Made by a program: the position numbers and the translations under genes | NCBI RefSeq assembly: GCF_947623445.1 | Contig: NC_135246.1 | Location: 14,181,856-14,245,855, forward strand | Direction: 5' to 3' | Origin: Clavelina lepadiformis | Taxonomy: Eukaryota > Chordata > Ascidiacea > Aplousobranchia > Clavelinidae | DNA: 64,000 nucleotides | In this document: positions 14,046-26,787 of the stretch, piece after piece | Numbering within the stretch: the stretch's first letter is position 1 | Layout of the letters: each line of letters opens with the position of its first letter | The notes under the pieces: model-generated | Databases searched by the model: none | Told to the model about the DNA's origin: nothing | The model's input: only the letters and a program-made list of their open reading frames with translations

Positions 14046-15189
14046 GTTAGGGTGCTTTAATGTATTTTTTAACATCATACTGTAACTGTGGTGATATAAC
14101 TATGGAGCGAGGACACTGCTTTCAGTCAAGACGCTTCAGCCGATTGGGTCCCACGCTGGAGTATAGTATTTTATAGTAAACCATCAACTCAAAATCGTAA
14201 TTGGATGAATGGAGTTCAAAATGCGGTTCGAAATCATACTTCATATTCGGCAAGAAGATTAACATTAAGCAGGCGTATTGTGCTAGAATTGTGCTCAATG
14301 CATGGATTGCGATGAAAAACCTATTTTCGTTTTACAAATGGGAAGTTGGTAATCGAACTTGAGCGATTCGATGAGAAAACACAAGCCTGTTCTGATACTG
14401 TGTTTTATGGGGATCAACAGGCTGTAAGATAGGCCTAGTTTGTTTTGAACCTGTTTTTAATTCAAAGGCACTGACTTTCTAAACAAGGTTTGATATCACA
14501 TTCATACCAATCACGTGCTATCTATTAATAAACGATAATGCTCATGGGAAATATGAATGATAGGCTAGCACACATTTTATTCCCGCTTTGTCGTTTAAAA
14601 AGTTTAAAGTCTTTCGTAGGGGCACTAGAGAAGCCATAGCAACATAAAGATTTTTGCTACATTTTCCTCTCAATATTCAACTTAGAAAATAGAGTGTAGT
14701 GTTTTATAGTGTACAATCAGCTCAGAAAATATGGGTAAACTAAAAGCCGATAAAACTGTGGTCCGTAACAGATGGGTTGCCCACTGAAAATGATTTAGCT
14801 GGTTCGCCAAGTGTAAGATTCGAAAGTCACGTTTCACTGGTTGAAATTATGTTACATATAATTGCTACATATCTCGAAACCTAATACGAGTGAGGCGAAA
14901 ATAAAAAGTAACGGTGTCTCCGTCACCATGGAAACATCAATTTATATAAAGTAGTCTAATCGGTGGTAACAAAACGATATCGATTGCTAAATAAAAACCA
15001 ACGAAAATCTTGCCAACATGCAAAAGGCATAAAACAACACTGTCGATAATAAAAATTTGATTTCCACACTGAGTGATTATTGTCGCGACATTAACCATGA
15101 CCAAATCAACATGTTATAGTGTTTCAAATTCAATGTAGAATATTTTACAATCTTTCTATCATTTCACACTCTTGATGTTTGTATCAGCC
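14046..15189. other. No recognisable gene
   Basis: No ORF with coding character, RNA gene or bounded repeat was found in this interval. Confidence 0.4.
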
Positions 15190-16381
15190 AGTGGTTGGCA
15201 AACTGTGGGCCGTGGTGCAAATGTGAGCCTTTAACCAAAATATAATAGGCCGCATATTGTATCCTGTAACCAAGTAAATGTGGGCTGAGTGATAGTTTCA
15301 GAGCCTTTCTATTAGCCTGGTTAACTTGAATCGCTAACAATCCACTTCTTGATGTTTTTCCGTCTTAACTAAAGGTTAACTACGGCCATAGCGGCAAACG
15401 TCTGGAAAACACAACCAGTAACTACCCACTCACAACTACCCACTCACAGCGTTAATTGTCACGTCATATTGAGAATGCAAGTCATATTCATTTATAACCA
15501 GGGTTGCCATACCGTCCTTATTTCTAAGAAATGTCCTTATTTTTAGGGCGGAGGTGGGCAGTTTTGTCCTTATTTTGGGCATTTTGTACCAAAGAGATAC
15601 CAAAATTATGAACATGCAGATAGTGTCTTGTTTTTTTTTTTTTTTTTTTAGGAACATTGGTTGCTTTCTCTTGTTGTACACTGTTTAAGGTGGTATTCCT
15701 CGTTCGTTTTCTAGTCGTCCTTATTTTTGAGTTGAGACTGATGGCAACCCTGTTTATAACGCTAACCCTTCACTACCCTAGCTATCTAGTCCGCCATCTT
15801 TACCACTTGTGACTTGGACAATAGTTGAATAATTCACAGTGAGTGTTTGAAGGTTATCTAATTCACACTTCAGTCAGGGAAAAGTTATCTACAGAGGTTC
15901 AAGCTTCATCTTATCAGTTTCGATGAAACGATAATTTCCAACAAAATGTGATATCTGAATATAAATTTCATATTTCATAATCAACATGTTAAATTAAGGG
16001 CAGTGAGAACTGACTGCTATAATCAGGTAGTGGAACTTCAACCTACGCTCGCACAATCCAATGCATGTTTTAGTTTCTAGGCCGCAATACAACTTAACAT
16101 TAGTGATGTGAGTGTATTTTCATTTGCTAACTGTCTGTTAATTGCAGGTTCCGCATATCGCTGAAACCGGTGGAAAGATTGTAACTAGATTAAAAGTTAA
16201 TTGAAGTTATGCTAATAGCTTTAACAATAATGTCTGCTACGAAAAAAAGAAAAGCAAATTGATATTAATAGTTGGCAAGTAATATTTACTGCATTATGTG
16301 TATTTCATATTTGATGCTGGGCCTTTATTTATTAATGAAGTGAAAATTTGGGCTATCGTAATGAAAGTTTGCCGACCATTG
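15190..16381. mobile_element. Probable hAT-like element carrying a nested MITE
   Basis: The left end CAGTGGTTGGCAAACT and the reversed right end CAATGGTCGGCAAACT are near-matching terminal inverted repeats. The left part contains a GTGGGCCG phrase typical of this MITE group. The flanking octamers agree only partly (GTAT...), so the boundaries are less certain than for the other elements. The 254-bp element at 15499-15752 sits inside it. Confidence 0.5.
15499..15752. mobile_element. hAT-type MITE (254 bp)
   Basis: The ends CAGGGTTGCCAT match as an inverted repeat of 12 bases. They are flanked by the perfect duplication TTTATAAC (15491-15498 and 15753-15760). The sub-ends repeat GTCCTTATTT. 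The only ORF is an antisense reading through a homopolymer of about 19 T, and is not a gene. Confidence 0.9.
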
Positions 16382-16757
16382 GTATAGGGCTATAGGCCTT
16401 TTTTACGCCATCATTTGTTTTCATTGATACTATTAATATAAAGTTTTCATTAACGGGTTAAAGAGCACCCAACGGGTCTTTTACAGGCTATTAACAATGA
16501 GGAACAGAACCTTTTCGGATAATATTTTAAACATGAAAACTTTTCTTAAAAAGGATTGCGAATACAATTTTACCTCTGTATGTAGGCTAAGTAAAACAAT
16601 GTAAGGTGCTCATGTACAAAACATGGAAGAAATCTCGGAAAAACTACAGCATCCATGATAATTTCCCTTAAATTAATCCACTCTCTTCTATCTTTGATTA
16701 AATTATATTACTTAGCAGATCCGTGATCACAAGTTACTTAAACCAACGCTAAAAAGT

Positions 16758-19700
16758 TCAAAATCGAAGAAAGAAGATACCTTTCAAGTCATCCTCCTTT
16801 ACTCGACAAACTAATTTTTGCCACTTCGCAAGCTCAGGAAATAGCACATGCTGTAGAAAAATATAAATTTGCTTTTTGCAAATTTCCAATGAGACGTCGA
16901 ATTTCATGCCAAGCCATTCAAACAACGGAACAGATTCAAACGGGGCGGCAAAGAGGACCATATGTAACTGCAAAAGAGCAGGTTTTGAATTAGCAAAAGA
17001 TATTACTAGAAAACTGGAAAATTTCACCCCTTGCACGTCACTGACCTTCAGTTCATCTTCACCTCTTACCATACTCAGCGCGTATGAGTTGCCAAGTTTA
17101 AAACCCATACTAATCATAACTTTCCGGATCTAAAAAAAAGAACTGTCATTACGTCAAAATCATTCATTCATAAACGAACGTGAACAAAAATAAAACCGCA
17201 CTTACGGCAACGGTAAAAAGCACGTGTATTCTATCATATGCCACGCTGCCAGAAGGTGGTAAAACGTCAGGGATTCTGTATCCAGGAAGATAGGGGTCAC
17301 AATACATGGGCCCATTTAGTAGGAATGTAGTTCCCAACAACGACTTTGCAGGCGGAACGTAATGAACTGGTCCTTTGTTTGGGTCTACTGGTGGAGACTA
17401 TATGAAATACTTTTAAATAATAGGAGGTAAAAAATAAACAAAAAAACAACCAGTATCCATTAAAGACGGTAATACAATGACATAACTACTAGTCTACAAT
17501 TCCCTACGATACAAGGCGCCAACCATACGTAATCAGTGAAGTTGATACTCACTACAGGATCAGGATCAGGGTCGGCTGCGGGTGGTGTTGTAACTTGAGT
17601 AGTAACTCCTGTGGTGTAAAAACAGGAAAAAAAACATGAAAAATGCAATAACCTGCCTCGATTAAGCATCTACTGTACAAAGACGTCGGCACTACATTTT
17701 ACTGCGTAAGTTAAAAATCAAAAAGACTTGCAGCCAGTAGAAAACTAACTGTTCTGTCTGCAATTATAGTATCGTGAAAAATACTTAAATCCTCGGACTG
17801 GGGAAAGTATTTACACGACTTTAAATTGGCGATGATTCCTTATCGTTCGTGTCAAGGTTACCACAAGCTTGTATTTGAGCATCTTCCCACTGTTGTATTT
17901 TTTGTTTAAGTTTAATTTGTTTTCAGATTTTCTCCATGGTGGAAGGTTCACCATGCATGACTGCTGAAAATAAAAGCAAGCTTTGCCAAGAAAAACCGCT
18001 GCGTATCGAACACGAGACTGCATCATTGTGAACCTATAGCGTTTTGTCGGCTCGGTAGCGGAGTGGCCAGAGCCTGGCTAGAGAAATGCAAACCGATTTC
18101 CATTTCCAATTGCGTTACGATCACAATACCATTGAGTAAGCTATTAACGATGCTTGCTCGTATTCAGTGGTTCTAACGAATAGTTTCAAATTCGGGCAAT
18201 ACAGTATAAAAAACAAAATGCGTATCAAGCGAAACCTGCACAAAGATAAACTCGGTAACCGGGGACCAACGGTAATAAATGATCGCCGAGTGTCGTGGAA
18301 AAACTTTTGGCAATCTGAGGATTAACATTGTGATACAATACCAAACCATCATTTTACTACCAAATTAATATTAATTTTGGCCCAGAGATCTAGTTTTAAA
18401 ATGAGCATGCTTAAACAACAATCAATGCCCCTTCTTTTGTTACGTTGAAGAATACTCAGCAGGAAAAACGAAACAAAAATATTACTATTTTGTAGCGATT
18501 AGACTTGCCTGCCGTTAGACCTGTGACGATAGAAAACCACAAAAAATAAATTCTACCGTTGTGTTGTGTATACTGTGATATGTAAACTGTATCAGTATCA
18601 GTAAACAACCAATGTTTTGCAGCAAACTTGTGTCAATATGAGACCATATAACAAACTACGTATATATCTTTCCTGTAATTAGCAGTTGATAACATTCCAG
18701 GCATAGATATCTCAAGCTGGAGTGGCGGTCAAAAATTGAAAACCTAACACACCCAAACAAATTCCAGCAATGGTGCAACACTACCCAATCTCAAAACTTT
18801 ATCTGTTGCGTATTTGATAAGAGATTAAAACTTGTTTGTCCACTGTAGTGGTAAGAATTGTAGTCACAATTCACTGCATTGACCTTCCTTTCCTTGTTAT
18901 CAACATGTACAGGCAAATTAAATTCAAGTATAACAGCACTGTAAGACAACGGATAGCTTTCAATAAACATCTCTATGTGAATCTTAAGATGTATTGTTGG
19001 CCTTCCAGCACAATTCTAAAAATACTGCTTGTCTATTGCATTAAGCACTGAAGACCATTTCGTGAGAACCTTAAACTGATGGCTTTGCTTTCACAGGAAA
19101 GTGAATGTGCAATGCCCCGTTACTTTATCTTCTTGTGGAATAGTAGAACAACAGAAAATCGTTAAAACAGATTTGGTCTTTCAAACAAATGTGGCTACAA
19201 GGCAAGACATTTATTTACTATTGGTTGAGAAGAGAAAAGTATTAGCAATGTACACCATACCTAACTTAAACATCTCCTAGGTTTTACTTCGAAACTTAGC
19301 CTGGATCAGTAAATTGGAATGTTATGAAAATATTAACTCTTGTGGCTCTCATAGCTGCAGCTCAAATCTTAACCAGTTGTTTGAATCATTTATCCAGAAC
19401 ACTTTGCATCACTTTCATTTCATATTCCAATAATTTTACGCCTCTTAAAGAAACTTATTCCATCCTGTCACTTTTGTCTTCGTAGGTTGGGACAACTTAA
19501 CTCAATTAACGGCTTTCTGGTGTCTATCCGGTTTAGAAAAAAACGATTGCAGACATTCATCAGTATCTTCACTCTAATTGGTTGTTACCTCGTTCAGGCC
19601 AGTGCTTTGATTTCCTTGCTTTAATTTTATTGGGCATCTCTTCACTGCGATGTACACAATCTTTCCCACAGGTTCTTCCACCTCTGATGTTGACACACTT

Positions 19701-22361
19701 CCATCCCATACATTTAGATTTTTTCCATTCCAAAAAGTATGCAACGCAAGTGTTCACGGCATTTCCCTTCACTTCACTTTCTGAAAGTGCAATGAAGCCA
19801 TCACAACTTTTCACCCAATTCAAGCACAGCACATTCTTCTGTTCCTTCCTTCTGTTCCATAGCCTTATGTAATGATTCCCACAGCAATTCTTCCCACTTC
19901 TGACTGTTGCTTTCTCAAAAATGGCCCACAGTTCCACCACTTTAATTTAATCGCTTTGTGCCACGTTTTCACGCCACGCTAAAATCAGTATCTTACATAT
20001 AACAAGGCTTTGTCCCCATCCCTATCATTATTTTAAAAATTAAATACATTATTTTCACAGCTTTTCCTCAAAATTAGAACTTATCTTCTCTCCATAAGAG
20101 CTATAGTTGTGGACTGACAGTCTCATGTTCCCTCAGTTTATTTGACAAAGCCCACTTTCACTTTCTTACTGAAATATGCTCCTAATCTGGCCTTTTCGAC
20201 TTTACTAAAATGACTCACAGATGTATTAACCATCTTGAATGTTGACTCAACGAACAATTAAGTTAACAAAAATATGATTAAAATTATCATTAACAAGCTA
20301 AAGAAAAAGAACTTTGGATTAAATGTTTCTATGAACTGTAAAATACAATACCAGTTGAATGTTTTTGCTCATTTCACTGTGTCTATAATATTTAACACTC
20401 CTTTTTTCAAATGAATGCAGACAGTATATAAAAATATTTTAAAAAAGCATGACATTTTAACTAATAAATTGTTTTGAAAATAAATGCCAGTTCATAAAAA
20501 TCTCAAAAAGTGGAAGCAGTAAAAAACCAGTGTCTGGTTGCTAAGTCAGTAAATGCAAAGTCTTTAAGCAATTAAATGATTTTAAGTTGGTATTATGTAA
20601 ACTAGTGAAAAAACTCACCTACCACTACCACAGCAGTTGCTGCTATTAGTAGTGGAACAATCAAACAAAGTAAAAGTCTTCGCCGGAAAGCTGCAATACA
20701 AAACAAAAATTCGTAAAACCAACATTTTTGTTCAAAATATCAAATATAAGCTGTTAAATTTTTCTGATACGCAGTATGACCACCTGGCACTGAAGAATTT
20801 TTAGTGATAATCCTTGAATTTACTATGACAAAAAATGGGTCAACACAGTGGTGGGATTCAAATATTTTAACATTCGGTTGTATAGCAGCATGCCATATTG
20901 ACCCGGGGCCGATATACACATAGGCCTATACATATGCTTGTTAACAACCGGTTCGCGGAGGTCATTAAAAATCCAAGAACCGGTGCGAAACGCCTGAATC
21001 CTACCACTGGGTCAACATGATTAGCCACAAACAGACCAAAAAGGATGTTTTGGTCATATGCCGATAAACTGCATGTTTTAAGCAAACAACCTCAATCAAC
21101 ACAAAGGTACAATTCACAAAAAAGAACACAATTTACTGTGTTATGGATTAATATCAACTGTGATATGGTACACAGCATGCATGCAAAATCATGCACATGT
21201 AGTTAGAAAACATGCAGGCATGGCAAATCAAGGATGCAATTAACTTGAAACTAAATGATAATGCGTAAATATAAGAAAAAATGACTAAGTTTTTGGCAGA
21301 AGAAAAAATATGAAATAAAAGAAAAAAAGCAATTTGAATATCTCAATTTTGGACATAATTAACAAGTATCTTTTTTTGAAAAAATTTAGAACTGTACCAG
21401 AATGGTCATACGTAGCAGCCTCTTCAATATTTTGATTAAACCATTACAAGCAATGATACTTGCAAACCTTTGTAAGTTGAATATGGTTGCACATAATCTT
21501 TGTCTTTAAACGGATTTAAATTTTTCAAAATTTCTTCCATATTTTGTGACCCAACACGATGCTTTAAAAATTGGTCTGGATCAGTTGTTTTTACATCATT
21601 CAAAAGATGCATGTCAATTTCATCAAGTCCCTCATCTAAAAAGGATAGTTTGCGTGTGGGAGTGGACGGAGCGAACTGGCCTTAAAGGAAAAAGTACAAA
21701 GAAATAGTTAGAAAGCAGTACAAAAACTTCGCTGCTATAGGCTACACACTGGCAGTTTTTGATGTCCTGATTTTATACATTGGCAAGCCCAGTGTAGTAT
21801 AGGATAGCCTTTAATGCAAACAAAACTTACACATTTTCATAAAAACATCTATTTTAAAACATTTACTTTTCATGTCCTCTAAAATATCATCTGGGTATTC
21901 ATCTAAAATTATTGTTCCATTGGGAACGTCAGGTAAAGGACGCTCAAAGCCAAAATTGACACTTTGGGATTCAGGAAATATCGTTCGTACAAGAGGTACA
22001 TGTTGGTATACCACGGGAAGACTGTTTATGCCTGAGTTGATATGCAAAATTGGCAACAATTAAGATAAATATTGGTTTAGAAATTTAAAGAGGCAGCTTT
22101 GCATTCAAACAATCTCTTAGAAACCCATATTTAAAAGACCTTATTTGAAAATAAACTGTGTTTACGTTTTAGAGGTAATGTTATTTTTTGTTGCCGAACA
22201 AACTCTTGTTTCTGTTCTTTCTTATAGTCTTTAATTAAAGACTGCAATTCATTTATTCTTTGCAATTTGATTTCTGATTCAGTTAGTCTGGGTATCTTTC
22301 CTTTATGTGTGTTAACTTTGCTAGGTTTTGCAGCTGCTTGTTTTTTTTTCTTTGCAGTCAT
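16758..22361 (-). CDS. Unrecognised type II membrane protein, seven exons
   Basis: Seven minus-strand exons join in consistent phase: 22166-22361, 21831-22031, 21468-21680, 20619-20690, 17553-17608, 17206-17397 and 16758-17129. They total 1302 nt, or 433 aa. The start is MTAKKKKQ. Residues 1-203 look cytosolic: a lysine-rich head, an amphipathic helix at about 28-60, then acidic, proline-containing sequence. A basic FRRR stop lies just before one hydrophobic segment (about 209-228, LLLCLIVPLLIAATAVVVV). A short Thr/Pro/Asp stalk (VTTQVTTPPAADPDPDPV) leads to a C-terminal domain of about 185 residues containing GPMYCDPYLPGY. The positive residues on the N-terminal side imply an N-in, C-out orientation. 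I do not recognise the family. The ATG follows CTACAG directly, so a 5'UTR intron or trans-splicing is possible. The last exon is the least certain; the exon chain itself is well supported by phase. Confidence 0.7.
19569..19940 (-). other. Cysteine-rich ORF inside an intron, status unclear
   Basis: This is a minus-strand open frame of about 120 codons inside the 3 kb fourth intron of the unrecognised membrane-protein gene. It is rich in Cys, Trp and Lys (for example KCMGWKCVNIRGGRTCGKDC) and opens without an ATG. I see no clean acceptor in the matching frame. It could be an alternative exon, a transposon relic or chance. I cannot assign a family. Confidence 0.25.
20846..21009. mobile_element. 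Short hAT-type MITE (164 bp) in an intron
   Basis: The termini CAGTGGTGGGATTCA and, reversed, CAGTGGTAGGATTCA match at 14 of 15 positions. The perfect duplication GGTCAACA flanks them (20838-20845 and 21010-21017). It lies in the third intron of the membrane-protein gene and does not touch splice sites. Confidence 0.92.
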
Positions 22362-22678
22362 CTGTAGTACCTTCCCTCTGGTTCAACTCCTATGACACAG
22401 CAGAAAAAATGTTTATTTCAGTATTTCCATAGCGGAACAAAACATCTGTATAGTAGTTGTCGAAAATTTTAAATTCAGCATACCTGAACACTCAATAGTA
22501 ACTCCACAGTCTACAGTCAATCTTACTAAGTGTTGTCTGGAATCATGTAAGACTTCTAGCAAGGTTAACAAACGTTGTGCAAAAAGAAATGCAGTTTCAC
22601 AGACAAACTAAAAACTAGCTTACTGACTTACTATACAACTGCACTGACATACTCGTCACCCTGAGTGTCAGCCTAGAT

Positions 22679-23062
22679 CAGGGGTGTCAAACTCAATCGC
22701 ACCAGGGGCCAACACTCAAAACTTATTGAACGCCGCGGGCCGTAAGGATAAAACTTGATTGAACGTTTCGTGACACGAGTATATGAATTGGAACAGTCAG
22801 CGAAACAGCACCAAATTTTTGTTTTTTTTGACGGTTTTGGCTGGGAATAAATCGATTTATTCTATCGTATGATGAGGCAACTGTTGTGCTGCTGTATTGT
22901 GCGATTTGTTATAATCTTATTTCTTGCTTGAAAAAAGTAAGTTTTACTGCACAATGATCTCGCGGGCCGGAAATAGTTCAATGTATAAAATAGCATTGCG
23001 GGCCAAGTTTTATTGTAAAGCGGGCCGGATGTGGCCCGCGGGCCGGGAGTTTGACACCTATG
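22679..23062. mobile_element. hAT-type MITE (384 bp) upstream of the membrane-protein gene
   Basis: The ends CAGGGGTGTCAAACTC and, reversed, CATAGGTGTCAAACTC form the inverted repeats. An exact 8-base duplication, GCCTAGAT, flanks them (22671-22678 and 23063-23070). Sub-terminal GCGGGCC blocks occur at both ends. It sits about 300 bases upstream of the minus-strand start codon at 22361, so it may lie in the promoter or 5' leader region. Confidence 0.92.
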
Positions 23063-23070
23063 GCCTAGAT

Positions 23071-25541
23071 AGTGGAAACAGGCAAGACGTATCATCTCTT
23101 ATTAGTATAACTGAGATTTTTGTAATTTTTTTCTTGGACCTTTCATTTATTCACAACTTGTTTGTGAGAAAAACTGGAGATTGATAAATGTTTTTTAAAG
23201 ATTTCTCCTAACTTTTACCCTGACTAAGTTGTGCCTATGTTTATAATGGTTATCTTGGAATATCATCCACATGCAATTGCAGCAATTATTTGATTTGTAG
23301 GGTATCATTTGTAATCGATTTCCACATTATAAATAATGAATAACTTTTATCCCACCTTGAATAAGGAACTTAGTCCTCCGGGGTTGAGATCAGCATTCAC
23401 TATTAATGAGCACATTATACATGTTTCCCGCAATTGTGCATGCTGTGTGCTTGTTGCCAAACTGTTGCGTGGAACGCAATTTTAACTCATTGCGGTACTC
23501 CTGGTTACTAAATCTTATCCAAAACGCCACAGTAGTGATATAAACAAGAAGACGAAGATTTCAAGTGAAAAAGTAAAAAGCAGTACAATTTTTTGATATA
23601 AAGACTATCAAAATCAGAAAAACAAAACTGGAGAAATAGCTGGTTAAACTTCAGCTAAAATTGCTTATTTTAAAATTCTGTCTGCGGACTGCATTTCAAA
23701 AAATGTGGTGGCGAAAACACCACGTTTTGTTGTGGCCCATTTGTGTTTTAAGTTATGCAGGCCTGCCAAAGACCCAGATTGGTAAGTTTTCTAAGTGCTC
23801 GAAGGATAAAAATTAATTGCAGAATTGCACGTGTAATGGCTATTGTTTCATCTTGATTGCACGGTGGTTTCTCATCCAAAAAAGTAAACTTTTTCTGGCC
23901 CAAGATTACAGCATTACAATGGTTGTGCTTAGTATGAAATGTAAGTTTTTTGAGCACCAGACAGCGTAATTTTCAAAGACTGGTGAGCACCAATAGGCTA
24001 CAAAAAGTTTGCAACGGGCCGACAGGGAAGTACGGCAGTTTTCGATGAGAAATCGAGCGGGCAAAGGCGCCAATTTCCGCATAATGGCGTGCTCTGAAGC
24101 CTCCATTCTTAAACAACCAGTTATTATTTGTTCTTTTACTATAAATCGGCATGATGACTAAACTATTTCGCCTGCATGTTGATTAATCTCGTGCGTGCAA
24201 CTGCCACTCTGGTACACCGATATCCGCGAATGTGCATCAGATTTTGCTGATTACGGAATTACTTCTTACAAAGTAGCTTTTTTAACCGATTTTATGAACC
24301 AGATAGCTAACCTAAGTTTGTGCACCGGACATGTCCGGTGTTCTTTCCATACTATATGGTTATTACGGCATGGAGGGGTGGCGCTTGCGATTACCTAACT
24401 CGAACCGTATACCTGTGACCCCAATGTTCTAAGTCTGTCTTTTGCGAAAATTTTTTTTTTTCTTTCAGGCAGACAACAAAAATCTCCAGAATTGGCATTA
24501 GTGTGATGATTTTTCATTATCCAACAACATCACAAAACAAACTTGTCAGTAGGCTATATGTGAAAAAATATTGGGTTGTGTAAATGTTTCCTTTTCTTCT
24601 AAATTAAATTAAATTATATTTAGTTTGAAATTTGGAAGTGTTAGTACGTAATACTAATTTTGTCAAATATAGTATTTTAAATTGAATTAAAAATTGTTTG
24701 CATTATATGAAGTATTTCTATTGGTGAAATTTCTTTGACACGTCACACAAATCTTGACAATTGAAACATATTAAATAGCCGGTTCAGGTTCTGCACAAAA
24801 TTTTATTTAACCAGTGCTACCCCGGTCATTGGGTTTGCAATGTCTCATGTCTAGGTTCAAGTGACTTATTGCAACTTCCTTTTTTAATCGCTTCATGTGG
24901 ATTGTCAAAGTGACATTACTTTAAGTGAAGAAATTTTTTCAGGGCTGAATATTTCTAGGTTTAAAAATTCTTTTTTACATTTGAAAGTAGACGCAGTAAG
25001 CCTACTAACAATCAGAAACACATTTTCAATAATTTTTTCGTTTTAGGGATTCAGTTTTGGTTTGGGATTGGAGCGTTCAAGGCCACACACAGTAGCCTAT
25101 CCCGAATTAATGTAAAAGAATTTTATGTATTTTTTGGAGCATTTTAGCTTACTTTACTTTTTCGTTTATCCTTGCGACCTGCGCATCAGCTGTTCAGTCA
25201 TTCAAGTTCTGCAGGAACAAGTCTCATACCTACAGGTGTTTATCAAAGTTTTAACCCAATGCTGTGTTTGCTTGGAGAAATAAGTGTCGCGCAATCAATG
25301 CTATACTAATCAGAGATTGCACAGGATGCGCAAACCATGTCGTAGTCAACCGTCTACGATCGACTCGGCTCATTTCTTTGGGCAGGCAAAAGGTTAGAAT
25401 GAAGAAACATTTGAAATTAACATGATTTCATATGACAACTCTCCCACCATTTACAAGCTTCAACGTATGTCAAAACTTGGCAATTACCATTGAACATTTG
25501 GAAAGTCGGATATGAAACGCAGGAAGTCCTGCAAGTGGTAG
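23071..25541. other. No recognisable gene
   Basis: Two overlapping minus-strand ORFs at 23748-24106 have a plausible start but no family resemblance and no confirmed splice partners. An 18-base perfect palindrome lies at 24323-24340 and is listed separately. Confidence 0.4.
24323..24340. promoter_or_regulatory. 18-base perfect palindrome with a p53-type decamer
   Basis: CACCGGACATGTCCGGTG is fully self-complementary, and its centre GGACATGTCC fits the p53-family half-site pattern RRRCWWGYYY. Only one decamer is evident, so a functional site is speculative. Confidence 0.2.
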
Positions 25542-25549
25542 GCTACAAA

Positions 25550-26787
25550 CATGGGTGGGCAGTACCGCGGTACTATAGTACTGAATTACTGCACCGCGGT
25601 ACTTTTTCAGTTCCGATACCGGTACCGTCCTTACTTTTGAAAAAAAAGTAGCCTACCGAATCTTTGTACGGAAATACTTTTTTCAAGAAATTCAGTCGGT
25701 CCCCACTCCCCATACTCGCGGTACTTTTCAAGTGATAATTTCAAACTTTTAATAAGTATGCTTTCAAAAATACATGTTAATTAATTCTTAATACTAATTT
25801 TAGCATCTGTTGATCTTTTTTAATCTAGAAATGTCAGGTAAAATTGCAAGCGATTAACGTCACATATGTTTTGACCTGGAGTAACCTTTACCGGGGGCAT
25901 AATTGCGCCAAACATTGCATTTGCAGTAGCATCTTTTACATAAAAAGTTCCGGTACCGAGTACCGACAAAGTATCGAATTACTCTTTTAAAATAGTACCG
26001 AACACCGGAACCTTCGTTACATTTTTTGCGAAGTACCGGTACCGTTACTGAATCTTGTGATTCAGTTGTTGACCGGACTTGAATTCTCTTAATGACGTCA
26101 GATAAATTACATCGCTTGAATTGGTATGCCATATAAAAACTGATGTAATGTTTGCAACCCTCCCTTTTAACTTTTCTCACTCACTTGTTAAAACTGCGCA
26201 ATGACGTCAGATAAATTACCTCGCTTGAACTGGTGTGCCCTATATATACTCTTGTGTTGTTTGCAATCTTCCTTATTTATGTTATCGATTGCACGGGTTA
26301 CTACTGCGCAATGTAACATTCAGTAAGCTTTGCCCGAAGGTGAAAGCCTTTGTGGCTGATAATTAATAAATAAAATGGGAACTTTATAATTTAGTAATTT
26401 TCATAGAAAGAATTAAGCAACTAACAGCATAGTCACGCCGTTTGAGAAATGAGAACTCATATCATCGAAGCAGAAGTAAAACAAGTTATCAACCATCAAT
26501 CGTCCTCGCTCATATTGTAACAATAGCCGCCAGTGCACGCGGTTATTATGACAGATATGGTTGTTGTGTAATAGTTCACACAAGTAATACACAAACAAAA
26601 CAAACTAGAATTTGTCATAATACTTTCAAAGTATCGACTGCCAACCTTTGGCTACAAACCAACCCAACAAAGTATCGAATTACTTTTTTTAAATAGTACC
26701 GAATAACGAAACCTTCGTTACATTTTTTGCCAAGTACCGGTAACGTTACGGACGGTATACTTTCAAAGTATCGACTGCCCACCTCTG
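25550..26787. mobile_element. hAT-like element with internal duplications (1.24 kb)
   Basis: The left end CATGGGTGGGCAGTAC and the reversed right end CAGAGGTGGGCAGTCG are inverted repeats. The flanking octamers GCTACAAA (25542-25549) and TCTACAAA (26788-26795) match at 7 of 8. The interior has a tandem duplication of about 109 bp (26091-26199 and 26200-26308) and two direct copies of an ~83-bp block containing AAGTATCGAATTAC (near 25967 and 26669). The second block copy abuts the right end, so the element may have arisen by end duplication or by insertion of a relative. No transposase is encoded. Confidence 0.75.
26091..26308. repeat. Two-copy tandem repeat, ~109 bp unit
   Basis: Each copy starts AATGACGTCAGATAAATTAC, continues with TCGCTTGAA and ends near ACTGCGCAATG. 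The copies differ at scattered positions. The unit lies inside the 1.24 kb hAT-like element. Each copy carries a CRE-like TGACGTCA octamer. Confidence 0.8.

Noticed and set aside
18040-18095. tRNA-like sequence GGAGTGGCCAGAGC
   Set aside because: No B box at the right distance and no foldable acceptor stem; not supported as a tRNA or SINE.
23748-24106. Two overlapping minus-strand ORFs that resemble a first coding exon
   Set aside because: No partner exons or recognisable domain found; left as non-coding pending transcript data.
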